Positions 10,782 through 21,983 of a stretch of DNA of 64,000 nucleotides are shown here, in pieces. Position numbers and translations under genes: made by a program. Numbering within the stretch: position 1 is the first letter of the stretch; every line of letters begins with the position of its first letter. The notes under the pieces are model-generated. The model was given only the letters and a program-made list of their open reading frames with translations, was not told where the DNA came from and searched no databases. Source of the DNA: Marsupella aquatica (lineage: Eukaryota; Marchantiophyta); the NCBI GenBank assembly GCA_973895155.1, contig OZ316892.1, positions 30,876,001 to 30,940,000 of the forward strand. Direction: 5' to 3'.

Positions 10782-11829
10782 AGGATTGTGGAGTTTTACC
10801 ACTTGACTCTTAAACAGTTTTACCTTTCTATTTGAGCTTGTTTTTTTTTTTAAATTTGAAATTTGAAATTTATTCCGCGTGAACCCCACGGATGGTGGAA
10901 ACAAGCGGGCCAAAAGGTGGCAGGCCATCAAGGGCGGAAAACAACAACAGCCCCAAAGGAGAAAAGACAACCATCCACCCAAACCTAGCAATACAATAGA
11001 TAGTCGTCTAGAGTATAACCAGAGTCAGACAACTGAGTGCCACATCAGGATTGTTTGAGCTTTGTTTCAATTAGTTAGGATTAGATTTAGAGTGACACCA
11101 CTTGTCACCTTAGAGGTTTAGGTTTAGATTTATAAAGACCTTAACCCTACCATATCTCTTAGAGTCTTAAGTTTCTTTTAGATAGGAATAGGTTCCTCGC
11201 CTATGGAGGAAACCCCTTGATTTCTCCCAGGCTATGAGGGATCCTACATTTGGACTCCCAAGCAAAATTCTTATGTCTTTTCTTCTGAATTGATTCCTGA
11301 CCAATTTGTGGGTCTTTCTCTCATGCCAAATTGGGCTTAGGAGAGAGAATCTAATGAAGGAGAATAGTACCATCATCCAAATTGAATTCAAGCATTTCAT
11401 GCACCAATCTAAGTATTCAAGTTTTGGATGTATGAATTAGAGATAGAGAATAGAATTGAATGAATGAATAAGGCAAGTCTTTCAAATATAGTAAATAGGG
11501 AATCGTATTGACTCTTACAACATAAAGCCAATCACCATAGGTGTATAAGGAAGTTGGAGAGGAGAGAAAACCAATTTATCTATCGAGAAGAAGGAGAGCC
11601 TAAAGGAATTCAACTCATAATATTTTCTGAGACAATCAGTTCATGATTCCGTGTGTGTTCAAAACAGCAAAGAAATCACTTAAGGATTTCAAAACACATA
11701 AAACCGTACTAAATCACTTTCATTATTCCTATCGAGAATGAACTTTGGTGTTTTGAAGCTTAATCACGGACATTATAGGTGATTACACTTACCACAGGTT
11801 CTTGGGGTGACTTGTTGAGGGGGACATCT
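10782..11829. other. Region without a supported gene
   Basis: AT-rich sequence that Copia-1 inserted into. It contains a short T-run followed by AAATTTG-type simple repeats (about 10840-10873). No ORF here shows domain content or codon bias, and I found no LTR boundaries. Confidence 0.5.
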
Positions 11830-12587
11830 CCCTATCTTCCTTCTCTGGTGGAGACGGTATTGCCACTGCCGTTAGTACGGGCACTGGGGCCACGACCGTG
11901 ATTGTATTGTCCACCGGGGCCGTCTCTCGGGTTGGGGCTTCCTAGAACGGTGGTGTTGTACCTACCCCGCATTGATGGGTACCGGACGGATTGTGGACAA
12001 GTGGTGGAGGGACTTCCTCGTCCTCCAAGCTCAGGTTGACATGTTTACCACGGATTTCACCCAAACAAACGGTGCAACCGGTGGTGGAGAGCGGCTTGAG
12101 GGGGGCTAGGGTGGTGTCTGGGCCTGGCCGTTCCCGAGAAGGATGGCCGCTGGTGCCACGGTTGGTGCTGCCATATTGAGCCGTACACTGGGATCATGTT
12201 GGGTCTAGGCTGGGCGAGCGCTTGTGCTTTGGCAAGGATGATGTCAAAATGATGCCATTGTAAGTCTATGGTTCCTGGAATTTGGAAGAATTTGTCAAGG
12301 AGGTAGAGGATGGCTTCTTCAAAGCCGATGTACTTGTCCCCGTCGAAGAAGAGTTTGGAAATCTCTTCATCCTTGCAATACTTGCTTTTGAATGTGAGCC
12401 CGAAGTCACAGATCCAATGGGAATGGCCTAACAGACGGACACGGTGCTCAAAATGCTTCTTGACTTTGTACCTCCACAGGTTGGTATTAGCGAATGAAGC
12501 GGAAATATGACTTCTATCGCAAGAAACTGGTACCAAAACCAAACAACTGAACTGGACAGGATAGGGGCAGACATATGGCAGTGTCAA
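11830..12587 (-). pseudogene. Degenerate ORF of unknown identity
   Basis: An open minus-strand frame (12587 to 12057) contains a plausible protein stretch around FEHRVRLLGHSHWICDFGLTF and IGFEEAILYLLDKFF. A single frameshift near 12060 joins it to a Pro/acidic tail that runs to about 11830 (EVPPPLVHNPSG..). The organisation, a helical block followed by a Pro-rich linker, recalls the accessory proteins elsewhere in the window, but I see no secure motif match. It is most likely a fragment of another retroelement ORF; a decayed host gene exon is possible, since GGTAAGT follows the open segment. Confidence 0.3.
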
Positions 12588-14541
12588 AAGGGTGGCTGGT
12601 GGCTAAGAGTGGTGGACCTTGCCACCCGATGCCCTCACCAATCCCAGCACTCACGCCTAAGTGCCCTTGGTGCCCAAACGCCTCCACGGAATACCTCGAG
12701 CAAGCACCCTAGTGCCCCTTGCACCACCAGCGGCCCCTCCCATACGAAGCCGCACTTGCTCTCCTACACGACCACTACTCAATGGTCCTCACTATCTGCA
12801 CAAGCAACCAAGCATCTCGGTAAGTAACCCTTCTGGATCTAGAACTCGCCAAGTCTAGCATCCTAACTCAAGCTCAATAGACGTTGGTAAATAGGTCAGC
12901 GATAGGTCCTCCGGATGCCATAAGCCGGAACCAGAAGCCACGCCCACTGTTTGTCCAAAACAACTCCTTCCTTGGGCACGGCCCTGGTTCCCCCTCGTAC
13001 CTATCCATCACCAATTGACCACCCTAACCTCAGGACATGCTCATGGCCCAATTAGCGTAGCTTGTCCCAACACGCCGAGACCAGAATGGCCCCGACTCAC
13101 AAATCCAACCCACGATTCACACTACTGATGGTCTAGGGGCCGAACTCTCTTGGGGCTCAACCTCCACACCTACTTGGCCTTGCCTCCCCAATGCAAGCTC
13201 CCTTGGGAGACTGAACGCAGCTTGGCTGCTGTTCGGCAGGATTTGGCAAGTGGGCGAGTTAACACCCGCAAACCCAAGACCCCAAGGTACCCCCAGACCC
13301 AGCTGAGCTCAGGATGGCATATCCCTTCTCAAGAGCTTTCCAATGCACCCAAGAAGTCCTTGAACGGACTTCCCGTTGGGAAGATATTGTCATTTCCGTT
13401 TGGCGGTTTCCCTTAGTGTCGCGACCGCCGCAGCTCACGACTTCGGCTCGCCCTTAGCCCCCAGGGAGACACCACTCCCCTCATATATGCTTCTGGAGAC
13501 CTGCCACCCCCGGACCAGCTTTGGTCCCTAAACATTTGGCCCCCAACCCGGATCCCATCGCACATAATGGGTGCGCCACCAACTGGCAACTCCCATAACT
13601 TTCTTGATAGGCATCCGCAAGCGGAGTGCCTTAGCCCGTTGTGATCGGGTCGACCCGGTGCTCATGCCTAGACCCTCAGGTCTGATCGCCGCTTGGGGCC
13701 CCCGACCGACCCAACCCAAATCGGGCCACAACTTGCGCCCCAAGCGTCCGTTGCCCATGGCGTCAACTCCATTGGCCTTGGGCCCAAGAGGAGCTCACAC
13801 TCAAGCCCTCAGAACTCAAAGTCCATCCGGAGGTCCGGACAGCCGTCTTTGAGCCCGGCCCATTTCCCCTTGACCCGACCAGCTACCCGCTAGTCCAAGT
13901 CCTTAGTGTGTGTCCCCAGCTTGGCTCCTTGCCTCGCTAGTGCCACGTCTCATTGCCCACAAGTCTCCCCATGCTAAGTCCTCCCCGGATGGCCTATCCG
14001 GGCCTGGACCATAAGGGAGCTCGGCGTTGGAGTCAATGACGCCGGAGCTAAGTATTAAGGTAGTCAAGTTCTGTGACTCTAAGTGTGGTGCATGCGAGGA
14101 GATGGCTCAAAGCTGGCGCAAGGAGTGAACAAGTGAGGCGCAAGTAGGGAAGAGCTCACCTTTTATACTCTTGCCGTGCGTCGACCAATCGGCCCTCTTG
14201 CTCATGATAGGCTGAGCTCCTCACGCCCAAAGTGTACTGGCCACTAGTCGGGTCCGGGTCAGAGCGTGCCAGAGGCTGCTACTGGTTCAGTTATATGGAC
14301 CCAAGGTTGACTACCATAACGCGCTCCTAATCCGGTGGTACGTCAAGTGCTGCGCCGCCAGCCCGAGCGTGAATGCCCATTATTACTAAACCTGTCCTAA
14401 CCATCATGACTAGCTAATTTAGTGTCGTTATGCTAATAGCTACGGATTCCTATATCTACTTTGTACTGTTAGATAGTGCTCTAGTCTTGTGACTCATGAG
14501 CTAACCACAGTTAGTCTAACTCGGGTTAGGACTTAGCTAAT
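12588..14541. other. GC-rich region without a supported gene
   Basis: About 2 kb, GC-rich to around 14000, with many short frames on both strands but none with domain content. A TATA-like TTTTATACTC lies near 14160. The base composition and the lack of genes suggest an old LTR or other degenerate repeat. The 140 bases directly before Gypsy-1 are AT-richer. Confidence 0.4.
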
Positions 14542-14542
14542 T

Positions 14543-14563
14543 GTGACACGGGTAACGTGTCAC
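14543..14563 (+). repeat. Perfect hairpin at the LTR terminus
   Basis: Two 8-base arms, GTGACACG and CGTGTCAC, separated by GGTAA, occupy the very start of the LTR. The right arm with its preceding base contains ACGTGTC, a known abscisic-acid/G-box-type core. The same structure is at 29446-29466 and 52012-52032. Confidence 0.75.
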
Positions 14564-14897
14564 TTGACCGAACCCAGGTCGTAGATTAGGACTTATACGG
14601 TCATTAGGACCGTAGCCATAGCGTAGAATAGCACGTATAGCCGTCAAGTTGCCATTATGATTAGATTAGGAGTAGGTTAAGATAACCGAATAATTACGAG
14701 TTCAGGAAAGGGATTATTACGCACGACCGAGGTACGGTGGCGGCAGCGGAGTAAAAATCAGTTAGAAGAATCACGCTTGGACCGAGGCGCCGACTTCAGC
14801 TCGTTATCAATGACCAAACGGCCTGACCTTCTCACGCTCGGGCTCGTCCTGGCACCCCCATAAGAGAGGAGCCGATGGCACTGCGGGCCATTCGCTC

Positions 14898-17397
14898 ATG
14901 TTTACCTTTTTGGAATTTGCGGACGCTGCCATCCGCTCGCCTTTTTGATTGAATCCAGTCGACCTTTACGAGGAGATTATCGAGGGAGAAGAGCGGAATG
15001 TGGCGAGATTTAGTCAGGATGAGCGAGGCCTCCGCGAAAAAGGACCAGCCAGGTGGGAATGCGGACGCAACAAACCGGACTACGAGGTTAGTATGACCCT
15101 CACAGCCTTGGGATTTTGGACCTTGTTTGGCGAGGTAGGTGCTAAGTTCTCCGAGACTTACTGGTACTCTTGCCCCGAGAAAGCCGCTTACGAACAAAGG
15201 TACGCGAAGCTGGTAACCAAGGTAGCACTGGTTAATTGCGAAAGGACAGCCATCACCAGGGATTCTAGCTACAACGAGCTGCGAGACTACATCACCGAAC
15301 TATATCTCAACGAGGAAGGGCTTAGATCGGTAGCAGAGGCGATTCTTGAGGTTCCAGCTAAGTTCTTTAAGCTGAAGGGCAACCAACGACTTACTCAAGC
15401 GGAGTTCGACAAGATTCTGGGGTACCTAGACCAGCAGATTGCAGCCAAAAAGCGCCAAGAAGACATCAGCAGACAACGGGAAGCGGCGCGTAATCTCACG
15501 TTCCTCGGGGAAAGCTCTAACGCCTTCAACTGGGATATGGCTACCCCAGTGCCTCAACCAATGACCACCGGAGTACCGCCGAACCAGTCCCAAGTCCGTC
15601 CAGTAATCAACACGGAGTGTTCTTCGGGTTCCGAGCGAGCTAGTCCGCAACTCGAACAGCGTCCTCGTAAGCGGTCAAGGACTATGACGGCCCCCGAATC
15701 AACACGGACCCACGCCGCGCCTGCACCTGCCCCGACAAACCCCCCAACCAACCAGACCCGACGGCCCCCGGATAACCCGAAGTCCAACTTATTACAAGTA
15801 ATCCGCGTCCCCGAGGTAGTCTGGATCGCGATCAAGAAACTCGAACATGCGGACTATCTCAAGGAGCATCAGTTGGAGCGGTTCGCCCACTTACTATGGA
15901 GGCCGTGCGCCGCCGGGCCGAAGGAGATTTGTGAGTTCATCTCCAATTTTGACACTGATGCGTCGACCACCAAGGTTTCGGGGCAGACCTTATCACTCAC
16001 GGAGCATCGGTTAATGCAAATTTTCTGCCTACCAACCGGGCCGGTGCCGGTGGAAATCCAAATTCGGGATAAGGAGTATACACCGCGGCACTTCAAACCC
16101 GAGGGTAAGACGGACAACGGATACAAGCAGGGGGCGTGCACCAACTTAACCTGTATGGAGCGGCTTAACTTCATACGGACTACCCTACACATGATTGAGC
16201 CACGATCCGAGATTTCCCTCTACACGATCGTGCAGGTGGAACAGTACAAACGACGAAACTGGGCCCAATTCTTCTACCGAAGATTCTCGGGGGAGCTGAA
16301 GCGGGCTCAGGGTGGTATGGCTATTGGAGGGAAGACTTACTTGGGAAGTCATATCGCCATTATCCTCGCCTGGTACAAGGCACGGCGGGAGGCCAGAGGA
16401 AAGAATATGGCCACCTCAGCCCCGGGTAATGTCACCCCCGCCCCAGAGGAGGCAACCCCGACTACGCGGACTACCGTCCCTCGGGCAAACCCCGAGCCGG
16501 AAGCCCCGACTAATACTCCGCAACCGCCCCCTGTGGAAATTCCACCGCCTCCTTCCGTTGAGCTTCCGCTACCTGTAGTACAACCACCCCCAATCCCTCC
16601 ACCACCTGAAGAAACCTTCCCCTCCCCAGCGCTGACTACGGAGGAGCTCATTGCCCCTGCCGAGGAACCACCGGTACCCGAGAGGATGGAGGACTACCAA
16701 GTAGCCCCGGGGACCATGGCCTACGACCTGGTCCAGAAGTTTAGCCAGACTATGTCTGGGGAGCTGGCGACATACATCGGACAACAAGTCTCGGCATACT
16801 TTCAGCCAGCCTTCTTCATGTTAGAGCACCAACCACGGATCGTCAGCCGCTTGGAAGAAGAACTCATGGCGAAGGGGAATGAGATCGGGCGTCTCCAGAT
16901 GCTGGTAGAGCACCTCGAGGAGGAGGCAACGACCCGCCGCGAGGATTTAGTCCGCACTGTCGAACAGAGGGACGGACTAACCCAGGAGTTAAGCGGAGCG
17001 CAGGCCGAACTCAAGAAGCTGGACGATACCGTGCTTCAATTTACGCTCAGAATCTTCGGCTCGGGTTACCAGCCTGACCGACCTCAACAAACAATTCCTG
17101 CAGGCAGCACAGCAGGTGGCTGGTCTCTCCGCCGAACGAGATAAATTGCTAGCGCAGGACCAGGTCCATCACGACGCCATCGACCAGCTCAACTTGGAGG
17201 TGGCGCGGCTCCAGACTGAAGCCGATGAAGCTGCAAACGAGGCGGAGGAAGCAGTACGGGACAACAAGGCTTTGCAGGACCCCGTCACCCTGCTCGTCCT
17301 CCAGCGGGGAAAACCTGGGCCCACCTCTGATCAAGGCGGCTCGAGGTCTTGCCCCGACAAGGGGACCAGCCCTGGTCCAACCACTGCACACACATAA
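14898..17397 (+). pseudogene. LTR-encoded accessory protein, family B (Gypsy-1)
   Basis: The frame opens with ATG 14898 but meets TGA at 14946, a stop shared by all three copies in the window. It is then open to about 17040. The first downstream in-frame ATG is 15093. Order: N-terminal helical domain (LGFWTLFGE..) of about 170 residues; Pro/Thr-rich linker with basic patch RPRKRSRT; a ~200-residue domain (LKEHQLERFAHLLW, LSLTEHRLMQIFCLP, NFIRTTLHM, NWAQFFYRRF); a very Pro-rich stretch; and a coiled coil (LEEELMAKGNEIGRLQ..). A one-base insertion near 17040, absent from the solo copies, shifts the end; the original frame resumes and ends at TAA 17395-17397. The function is unknown. The domain matches those of the other two families by pattern. 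It lies upstream of the presumed promoter, in U3. Confidence 0.8.
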
Positions 17398-18381
17398 GGG
17401 GTGGTTAGCGAAGGGTAGAAGCAGGCGCCGCGCGAGGCGGTTAAGTCAGCGGCATCTTTTGGTTAGGCGTAACGACAGAATGACTGTCATTAGGCGCCGA
17501 TTAGCGGCAGTAGGAAGAATTAGGGCTGGTCAGTTAGGATCAGCCAACGTAGGATGGAGTCCATCAACGGACTAGAGTTTGTCAGTAGGCTTGGCCGCTG
17601 CCATTCCGGTTGGCACACTCGTAGTCGACGGTCAACCGGTCAGTGCAGCGCGACCAGTAGTCAGCAGATAGTTAGTCAGTAGGTAGTACCCCGGAAGGTA
17701 GTATCCTCCGGTTCTCTTCCGCTATGGTAGTATTTAGGCTTCCCCTTCCGCGATGGGAAGGGGGGAGAAGGCTTAGTTATCTCGGTAGAAGAAAGGCGAG
17801 GCACGGGGAGTCCCGGCCTGAGTAGGGTCAGAGCGCACCAAGGAGTGAGAGCCAGAGTCGAGCTTGCTGGGCAAGTGCGAGGCAGGGCCTCGTAGAGACT
17901 GGGCATCGACTGCCGTTGGGCCTGCTGACCCCCTTTGAAGTCGAGTCAACCATGTAAACTGATGCTTCGCTGAGTAAATGTAGTCTTTTCCCCCTAATGT
18001 TTTTGAGAGTAACTGGTGTTGTGTGTATGCTTTGTCTGGGCAAAGGCGCCATTTTAAGGGACGTACCGGGTGCGGACTAATGGTAGGGATTGCCACTCAT
18101 TGCATGTCACAAGGTCCTGTCACGTCGATGGCTTGAAAAGCCCCAAGTCGGGAGTTAGTCCGCGTCACTAACTGAGGGAATATTCCAGCGGTGGAAAATA
18201 AATATACCTATGTCAAGTACGAATTATGCGAGTGTTATACCAGTAAGTATATCGGCTTAGCCCGACTTAGGGCTATTGAAGGTCACTACACACCTCCTTG
18301 CCCGAACCCTCACCCCTACTGGTGGTCGAGGTCGCACCACGACACTAACCTGGATTTAAGGCCCTGGTTAGGGGTGCGACA
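17398..18381 (+). other. Non-coding 3' part of the Gypsy-1 LTR
   Basis: About 1 kb after the accessory gene's stop. It contains short direct repeats (GTCAGTAGG / GTTAGTCAGTAGGTAGTA near 17580-17700) and a TATA-like element. ORFs on the minus strand here have no domain content. It probably holds the promoter, R and U5. Confidence 0.55.
18200..18209 (+). promoter_or_regulatory. Possible LTR TATA box
   Basis: TAAATATACC lies about 170 bases before the LTR end, conserved in the solo copies. If it is the promoter, the accessory ORF is wholly in U3 and is read from the 3' LTR of full-length RNA or from its own upstream promoter. Position and sequence are suggestive only. Confidence 0.35.
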
Positions 18382-18398
18382 TACGGCGTCCAGTTTTT

Positions 18399-18418
18399 TG
18401 GCGCTAGATGGAGGGGGC
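18399..18418 (+). promoter_or_regulatory. Gypsy-1 primer binding site
   Basis: TGGCGCTAGATGGAGGGGGC, 17 bases after the LTR end, starts with TGG and resembles the TGGCGCTAGAAGGAGGG-type sites of many plant gypsy elements. The exact tRNA was not determined. Confidence 0.65.
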
Positions 18419-18495
18419 ACTCATTTTGCCTTACGAGTGGAGCCGTGTAGTGAGCTAGTAACTTTTGATTTTGTACTCGACGTGAAGGAAGGGGC

Positions 18496-20625
18496 ATGCC
18501 CCTTACCCGGTCACGTTCTGCGTATTTACAACAACCGGACGGAGCATCAAGGTTGGAAGAGAATACCGCGTCCGGCGAAGCGGGGAGCTCGGCTTCCCAA
18601 GCAGGATCGCGTGTTGTGATGGGTACCCAAGCACCAATCGCGGGAGGAACTCCACCGGTTCCACCAGCCCCGCAGGTACCAGATGCGTTGCGGCCGCCTG
18701 CGGCTCAAAACGTGTCGCAACGATCCCGGTTTCACTATCGACCCTTTAAGGGACGACCCACAGACGACCCTGATGAATGGATAGCTAAGTTCGAGGCCAC
18801 GGCCAAGGCAAATGGTGAGGAAGCCATTAAGCTAACCATTCTTCCAGGCATACTACGAGGAGAAGCGCGCCCGTGGTATAACTTACAACCCCCGGGTTGT
18901 ACATGGGGCCAGTTCCAAACGGCGTTCTTGCAAGAATTTCGGCCCGTCGGGATCGAATCTCGGACCCTGTCAAAAATCGGGTGAATGCAAATGGGTAAGC
19001 ATGACTCACTTCGCAAATTTCTGCAGCGGTTCCAGAAGGTTGCCGCCAAGATTCGGCCTAAGCCAGATGACTCTATGCTGAGGAAATGGTTCGTCAACGC
19101 GCTACCCCAGAGGATGGCGTTCTCGGTGCTAGAAAAGAAGACCACCACTCTACAACAAGCAATTGATAGTGCCGAATCCTTCAGGGTATCGCACTACGCC
19201 TCTCAGCTTAATAGGAGGACCAAGCATAAGAAGAGCAGGAGGTATCATACCTTCAGCGACTCCAACTCTGAGTACGACGAGAAGAAAAGGAAGAAGAAAC
19301 GACGACATAAGAAGAAGGGCCGGACCAGCTCTTCGTCAGACTCTGATTCAGAGTCTAGTGATTCCCTGTCCAGTAGCCCGACGTCAACTGGCTCATCCTC
19401 CAGCGAGACCGAGTCAGAGTCTTGAAACCACAGAAGAAAGAAGGGATCACGGTCAGATACAGGTAAACATAAACCGCGAGCCAAAGTCGTCACCGCGGAC
19501 CCAAAGGCTGCTGAGGTAGAGAAGTTGAACAAAATCACAGACCGGCTGAAGGCACTATCGGTGCACTTGGTGGAAAAACCTCCGGACAAGAAGAAACCAC
19601 CGGAAATCCGAGCGCATGCTTGGTGCTCCAAGTGTTATCAGTCGGGACATGTGGTGCAAGAATGTCCAAGATGGAACACTCGCGTGCACCAGATGGAGTT
19701 GGAGCCCGGACAGTCCGAGCCAAAGGGATGCACGATGGAGTACTTCTTCGAGGATCCAGGTGAGGCGGTGTTCCAGATGAGTATGACGGGACCTCGCACC
19801 CTAAGCGGCCACAATCCAGGGTTCCATACCCCTTATCCGTATCCGGTGAATGGGCGTGGCCCCCAGATGGTGAGCAATCCAAGTATCCCACCTAAACCCG
19901 GAGTTTGGCGGACCCCGGTTTGCTATAATTGCGAGAAACCTGGTCACTTTGCCCGAGAGTGCACGGAGCAAAGGAAGCAAGGGGATGGGAGAGCGCTTCC
20001 ATTGTGCCAGGTCTGTCGAACCGAAGCACATTCCACGTCAAACTGCCCCTTGGTGCTAGCCGCGAAGGCCGGCGCCGTCAGAGCTGCTCAACCTGCGGCC
20101 CCACCAATTACGGATGCAGTAGTACAAATGGTAACAATGGAATGGCAGGACGACTCCACCAAATGGATCAATCTCATAGAGGCAGTCGAGCAAACAGGAA
20201 CGCACGCAGACGACGAGTGCTATCGCGTTTCTACCCGATCATCCCGCAAGAAGGATAAGTACAAAGAACGAGATCGGAAGGATGCCCAGCAGAAAGAGGC
20301 GATCGCAGATAAGAATAGTCCAATGGAACCAGACGAGCTAGAAGACTACCAGCGGGATAACCCGAAGTTATTCTACCCACGAGTAGAGGAACTGGTCAAA
20401 AAGCAATTGGAAGCCTACGAAGCCCAAGAGCACGAGAAAGCCATTAAGAAGGATATTGTCGATGCTAAGGCGGCCGAAGAAGCCAAGGAAGCTGAGACTG
20501 CCTTGCAAACTGAAGTCAAGGGAGCAGAAGCAGTAAAATCTGCGACCCCACCGTCTAACCAATACGACATCAAAAAGGATGTTCAGAACTGTGCAGCCAC
20601 AGCCACTGTCGGACAACTATTGTAG
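18496..20625 (+). pseudogene. Gypsy-1 gag (broken by three stops)
   Basis: Starts at ATG 18496 (MPLTRSRSAYLQQ), about 80 bases after the PBS. The capsid-like retrotransposon gag domain (FKGRPTDDPDEWIAKFEATAKANG.., then PWYNL..) is at about 18730-19180. A Lys/Arg-rich then Ser/Asp/Glu-rich low-complexity block follows (about 19220-19420). Three CX2CX4HX4C knuckles lie near 19624, 19921 and 20005. After them is an acidic/Lys-rich spacer to the protease. Premature stops are TGA 18982, TGA 19423 and TAG 20623, all in one frame, so three point changes separate it from an open frame. The same frame continues into protease. Part of it (from 20102) is repeated at 42675. Confidence 0.85.
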
Positions 20626-21983
20626 GATAACCCGAAGTATCGGCAACAACTCAAAGAGATGCTGATAGGAAAGAGGAGGCGATGGCTACCTCCGGTAAGC
20701 ACCTTAGCCGACTGTATGATGATTTACCAGGACTTAGGAGCGCCGGAAGTCTCTATCGAGATAGCGGGCTGTACTGTTCGGTTTGTACCGATAGACGGCG
20801 GGTCCGGTGTAAACATCATGACAGAGGACACTTCCGTAAGGTTGGGATATACATCTTATCAACCCACGGCGCGCGCCATTTGGTTAGCAAACGGCGCCAG
20901 GATCATGCCACTAGGGACGTTAACCAAGATATCCACGTGGATTGGAGGCCTCGAGTTCTTTCTAAATTACCTGGTGATGCGACCAGTCCGACCCTCTTCT
21001 TATCCAGTACTGCTGGGCAAACCCTGGTTATACGGTGCCCGAGTCGTTACCGACTGGGGAAGGAAGGAATTACGATTCGGTAACCCGACTACGACGGTGT
21101 CCTGGAAGGAAGAAGACTACCAGGGCGAAACGCCCCAGGGACCCGAAGAATATGACTCGGAGGAGGACATCTCAGAAGAAGAGGTGAATATGGTGGAGTT
21201 AATCTCTCGCCTGGATGAAGAGGAAGTCTTCGGGGTAAATGCCGTCCGAGAAGCCCATATTCTGAACCAGCCCAGACCAGCGGCCCAAATCAAAGCACCC
21301 GGGAAACCAGAAGGAGATGATGCGGCAACGGGCGGAGCATTCCCCAGCAGGGTGAGCTCTACGAAGGTAGTTGGCCGGCTGGCCTTACCCGGTATACCCG
21401 AGGAAAATGCTACTCAGACCGTCACTCCTCCCGCAAAGAAAAAGGTTACCTGGAGCCCCGAGATTCTGTCTGTAATAGAGGAACCCAAGGAACTCCCAAA
21501 GGAGCAGCCGACAGTCTGGGAACCTGTGGCCTACGATGGCACCAGACTAGAGGAATTGGAAGCTCACCTTGACCGGGCCACCAAAGACCATGTGGAGGTA
21601 ATCCGCAAGGAATACTATGGCAGGTACACCACCAAGAGGGAGAGAACATTCAACGTCGGTTATGGCCTACGAGCGCCAGAGGAAAAGGCCATCCAAGAAC
21701 TCCTATCGGAATATGAGGACGTCTTCGCATGGAGTCATCGAGACTTAACCGGGATTTCATCGGCCTATGGCGAACACGTCATCGATCTAAACTTGGGTGC
21801 TCATGCCGTCCGAGAAAGGCAACGAAGACTAAACCCAAGACATTCCGTCTTGGTAAAGGAGGAGTTGGATCAACTGATCGTGGCGGACATCATCTATCCC
21901 GTCTTATCTAGCGAATGGGTGTCCCCCATTGTGGTGGTTCCTAAGAAGGTAGGGCCTGATGGTAAACCTAAAATTCGAATATG
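20626..21983 (+). pseudogene. Gypsy-1 protease and start of reverse transcriptase (truncated by insertion)
   Basis: In frame with gag. Protease active-site block PIDGGSGVNIM near 20797-20823, with Asp-Gly-Gly-Ser in place of the usual D-S/T-G, and the partner block LLGKPWLYGARVVTDW near 21010-21055. A charged spacer (about 21100-21650) follows, then the RT start (YEDVFAWSHRDLTG, then WVSPIVVVPKKVGPDGKPKIRIC). Gypsy-2 cuts the gene before the palm motifs, so catalytic RT is absent. This copy keeps TGG at 21055-21057 where the duplicate has a stop. Confidence 0.85.

Larger units (their letters stand above)
14542..18381 (+). repeat. Gypsy-1 5' LTR, 3,840 bp, containing an ORF
   Basis: It starts TGTGACACGG and ends GGGTGCGACA. 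The boundaries are supported independently: the same unit, with the same first and last bases, stands alone at 29445-33276 flanked by a perfect 5-bp duplication, and here the right end sits just before a PBS and gag. No duplication flanks this copy (CTAAT before, TACGG after), as expected for a 5' LTR. Layout: hairpin at the 5' terminus, about 0.35 kb leader, accessory ORF (14898-17397), about 1 kb non-coding tail. Compared with the solo copy it has an extra 8 bases near 18340. Confidence 0.85.
14542..21983 (+). mobile_element. Gypsy-1: 5' part of a Ty3/gypsy element with a giant coding LTR
   Basis: The 5' LTR (14542-18381) is followed after 17 bases by a PBS-like TGGCGCTAGATGGAGGG, then gag, protease and the first part of RT in one reading frame. 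It ends at about 21984, where the RT coding sequence (..KIRIC) runs into Gypsy-2. The remaining RT, RNase H, integrase and 3' LTR should lie beyond the right end of Gypsy-2, which is not in the window. The gag and protease are clearly related to those of Gypsy-2, so both belong to the same broad plant gypsy lineage (Athila/Tat-like by integrase C-terminus and LTR size; inference). Confidence 0.85.

Noticed and set aside
13571-13852. 93-codon plus-strand ORF in GC-rich sequence
   Set aside because: GC-rich DNA has few stop codons by chance; composition is low-complexity and frames overlap on both strands.
16349-16651. Gly-rich minus-strand ORF
   Set aside because: Complement of the Pro-rich linker of the accessory protein.
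17773-18096. 107-codon minus-strand ORF in the LTR tail, present in all copies
   Set aside because: No domain or codon signal; conservation follows from the LTR copies being nearly identical.
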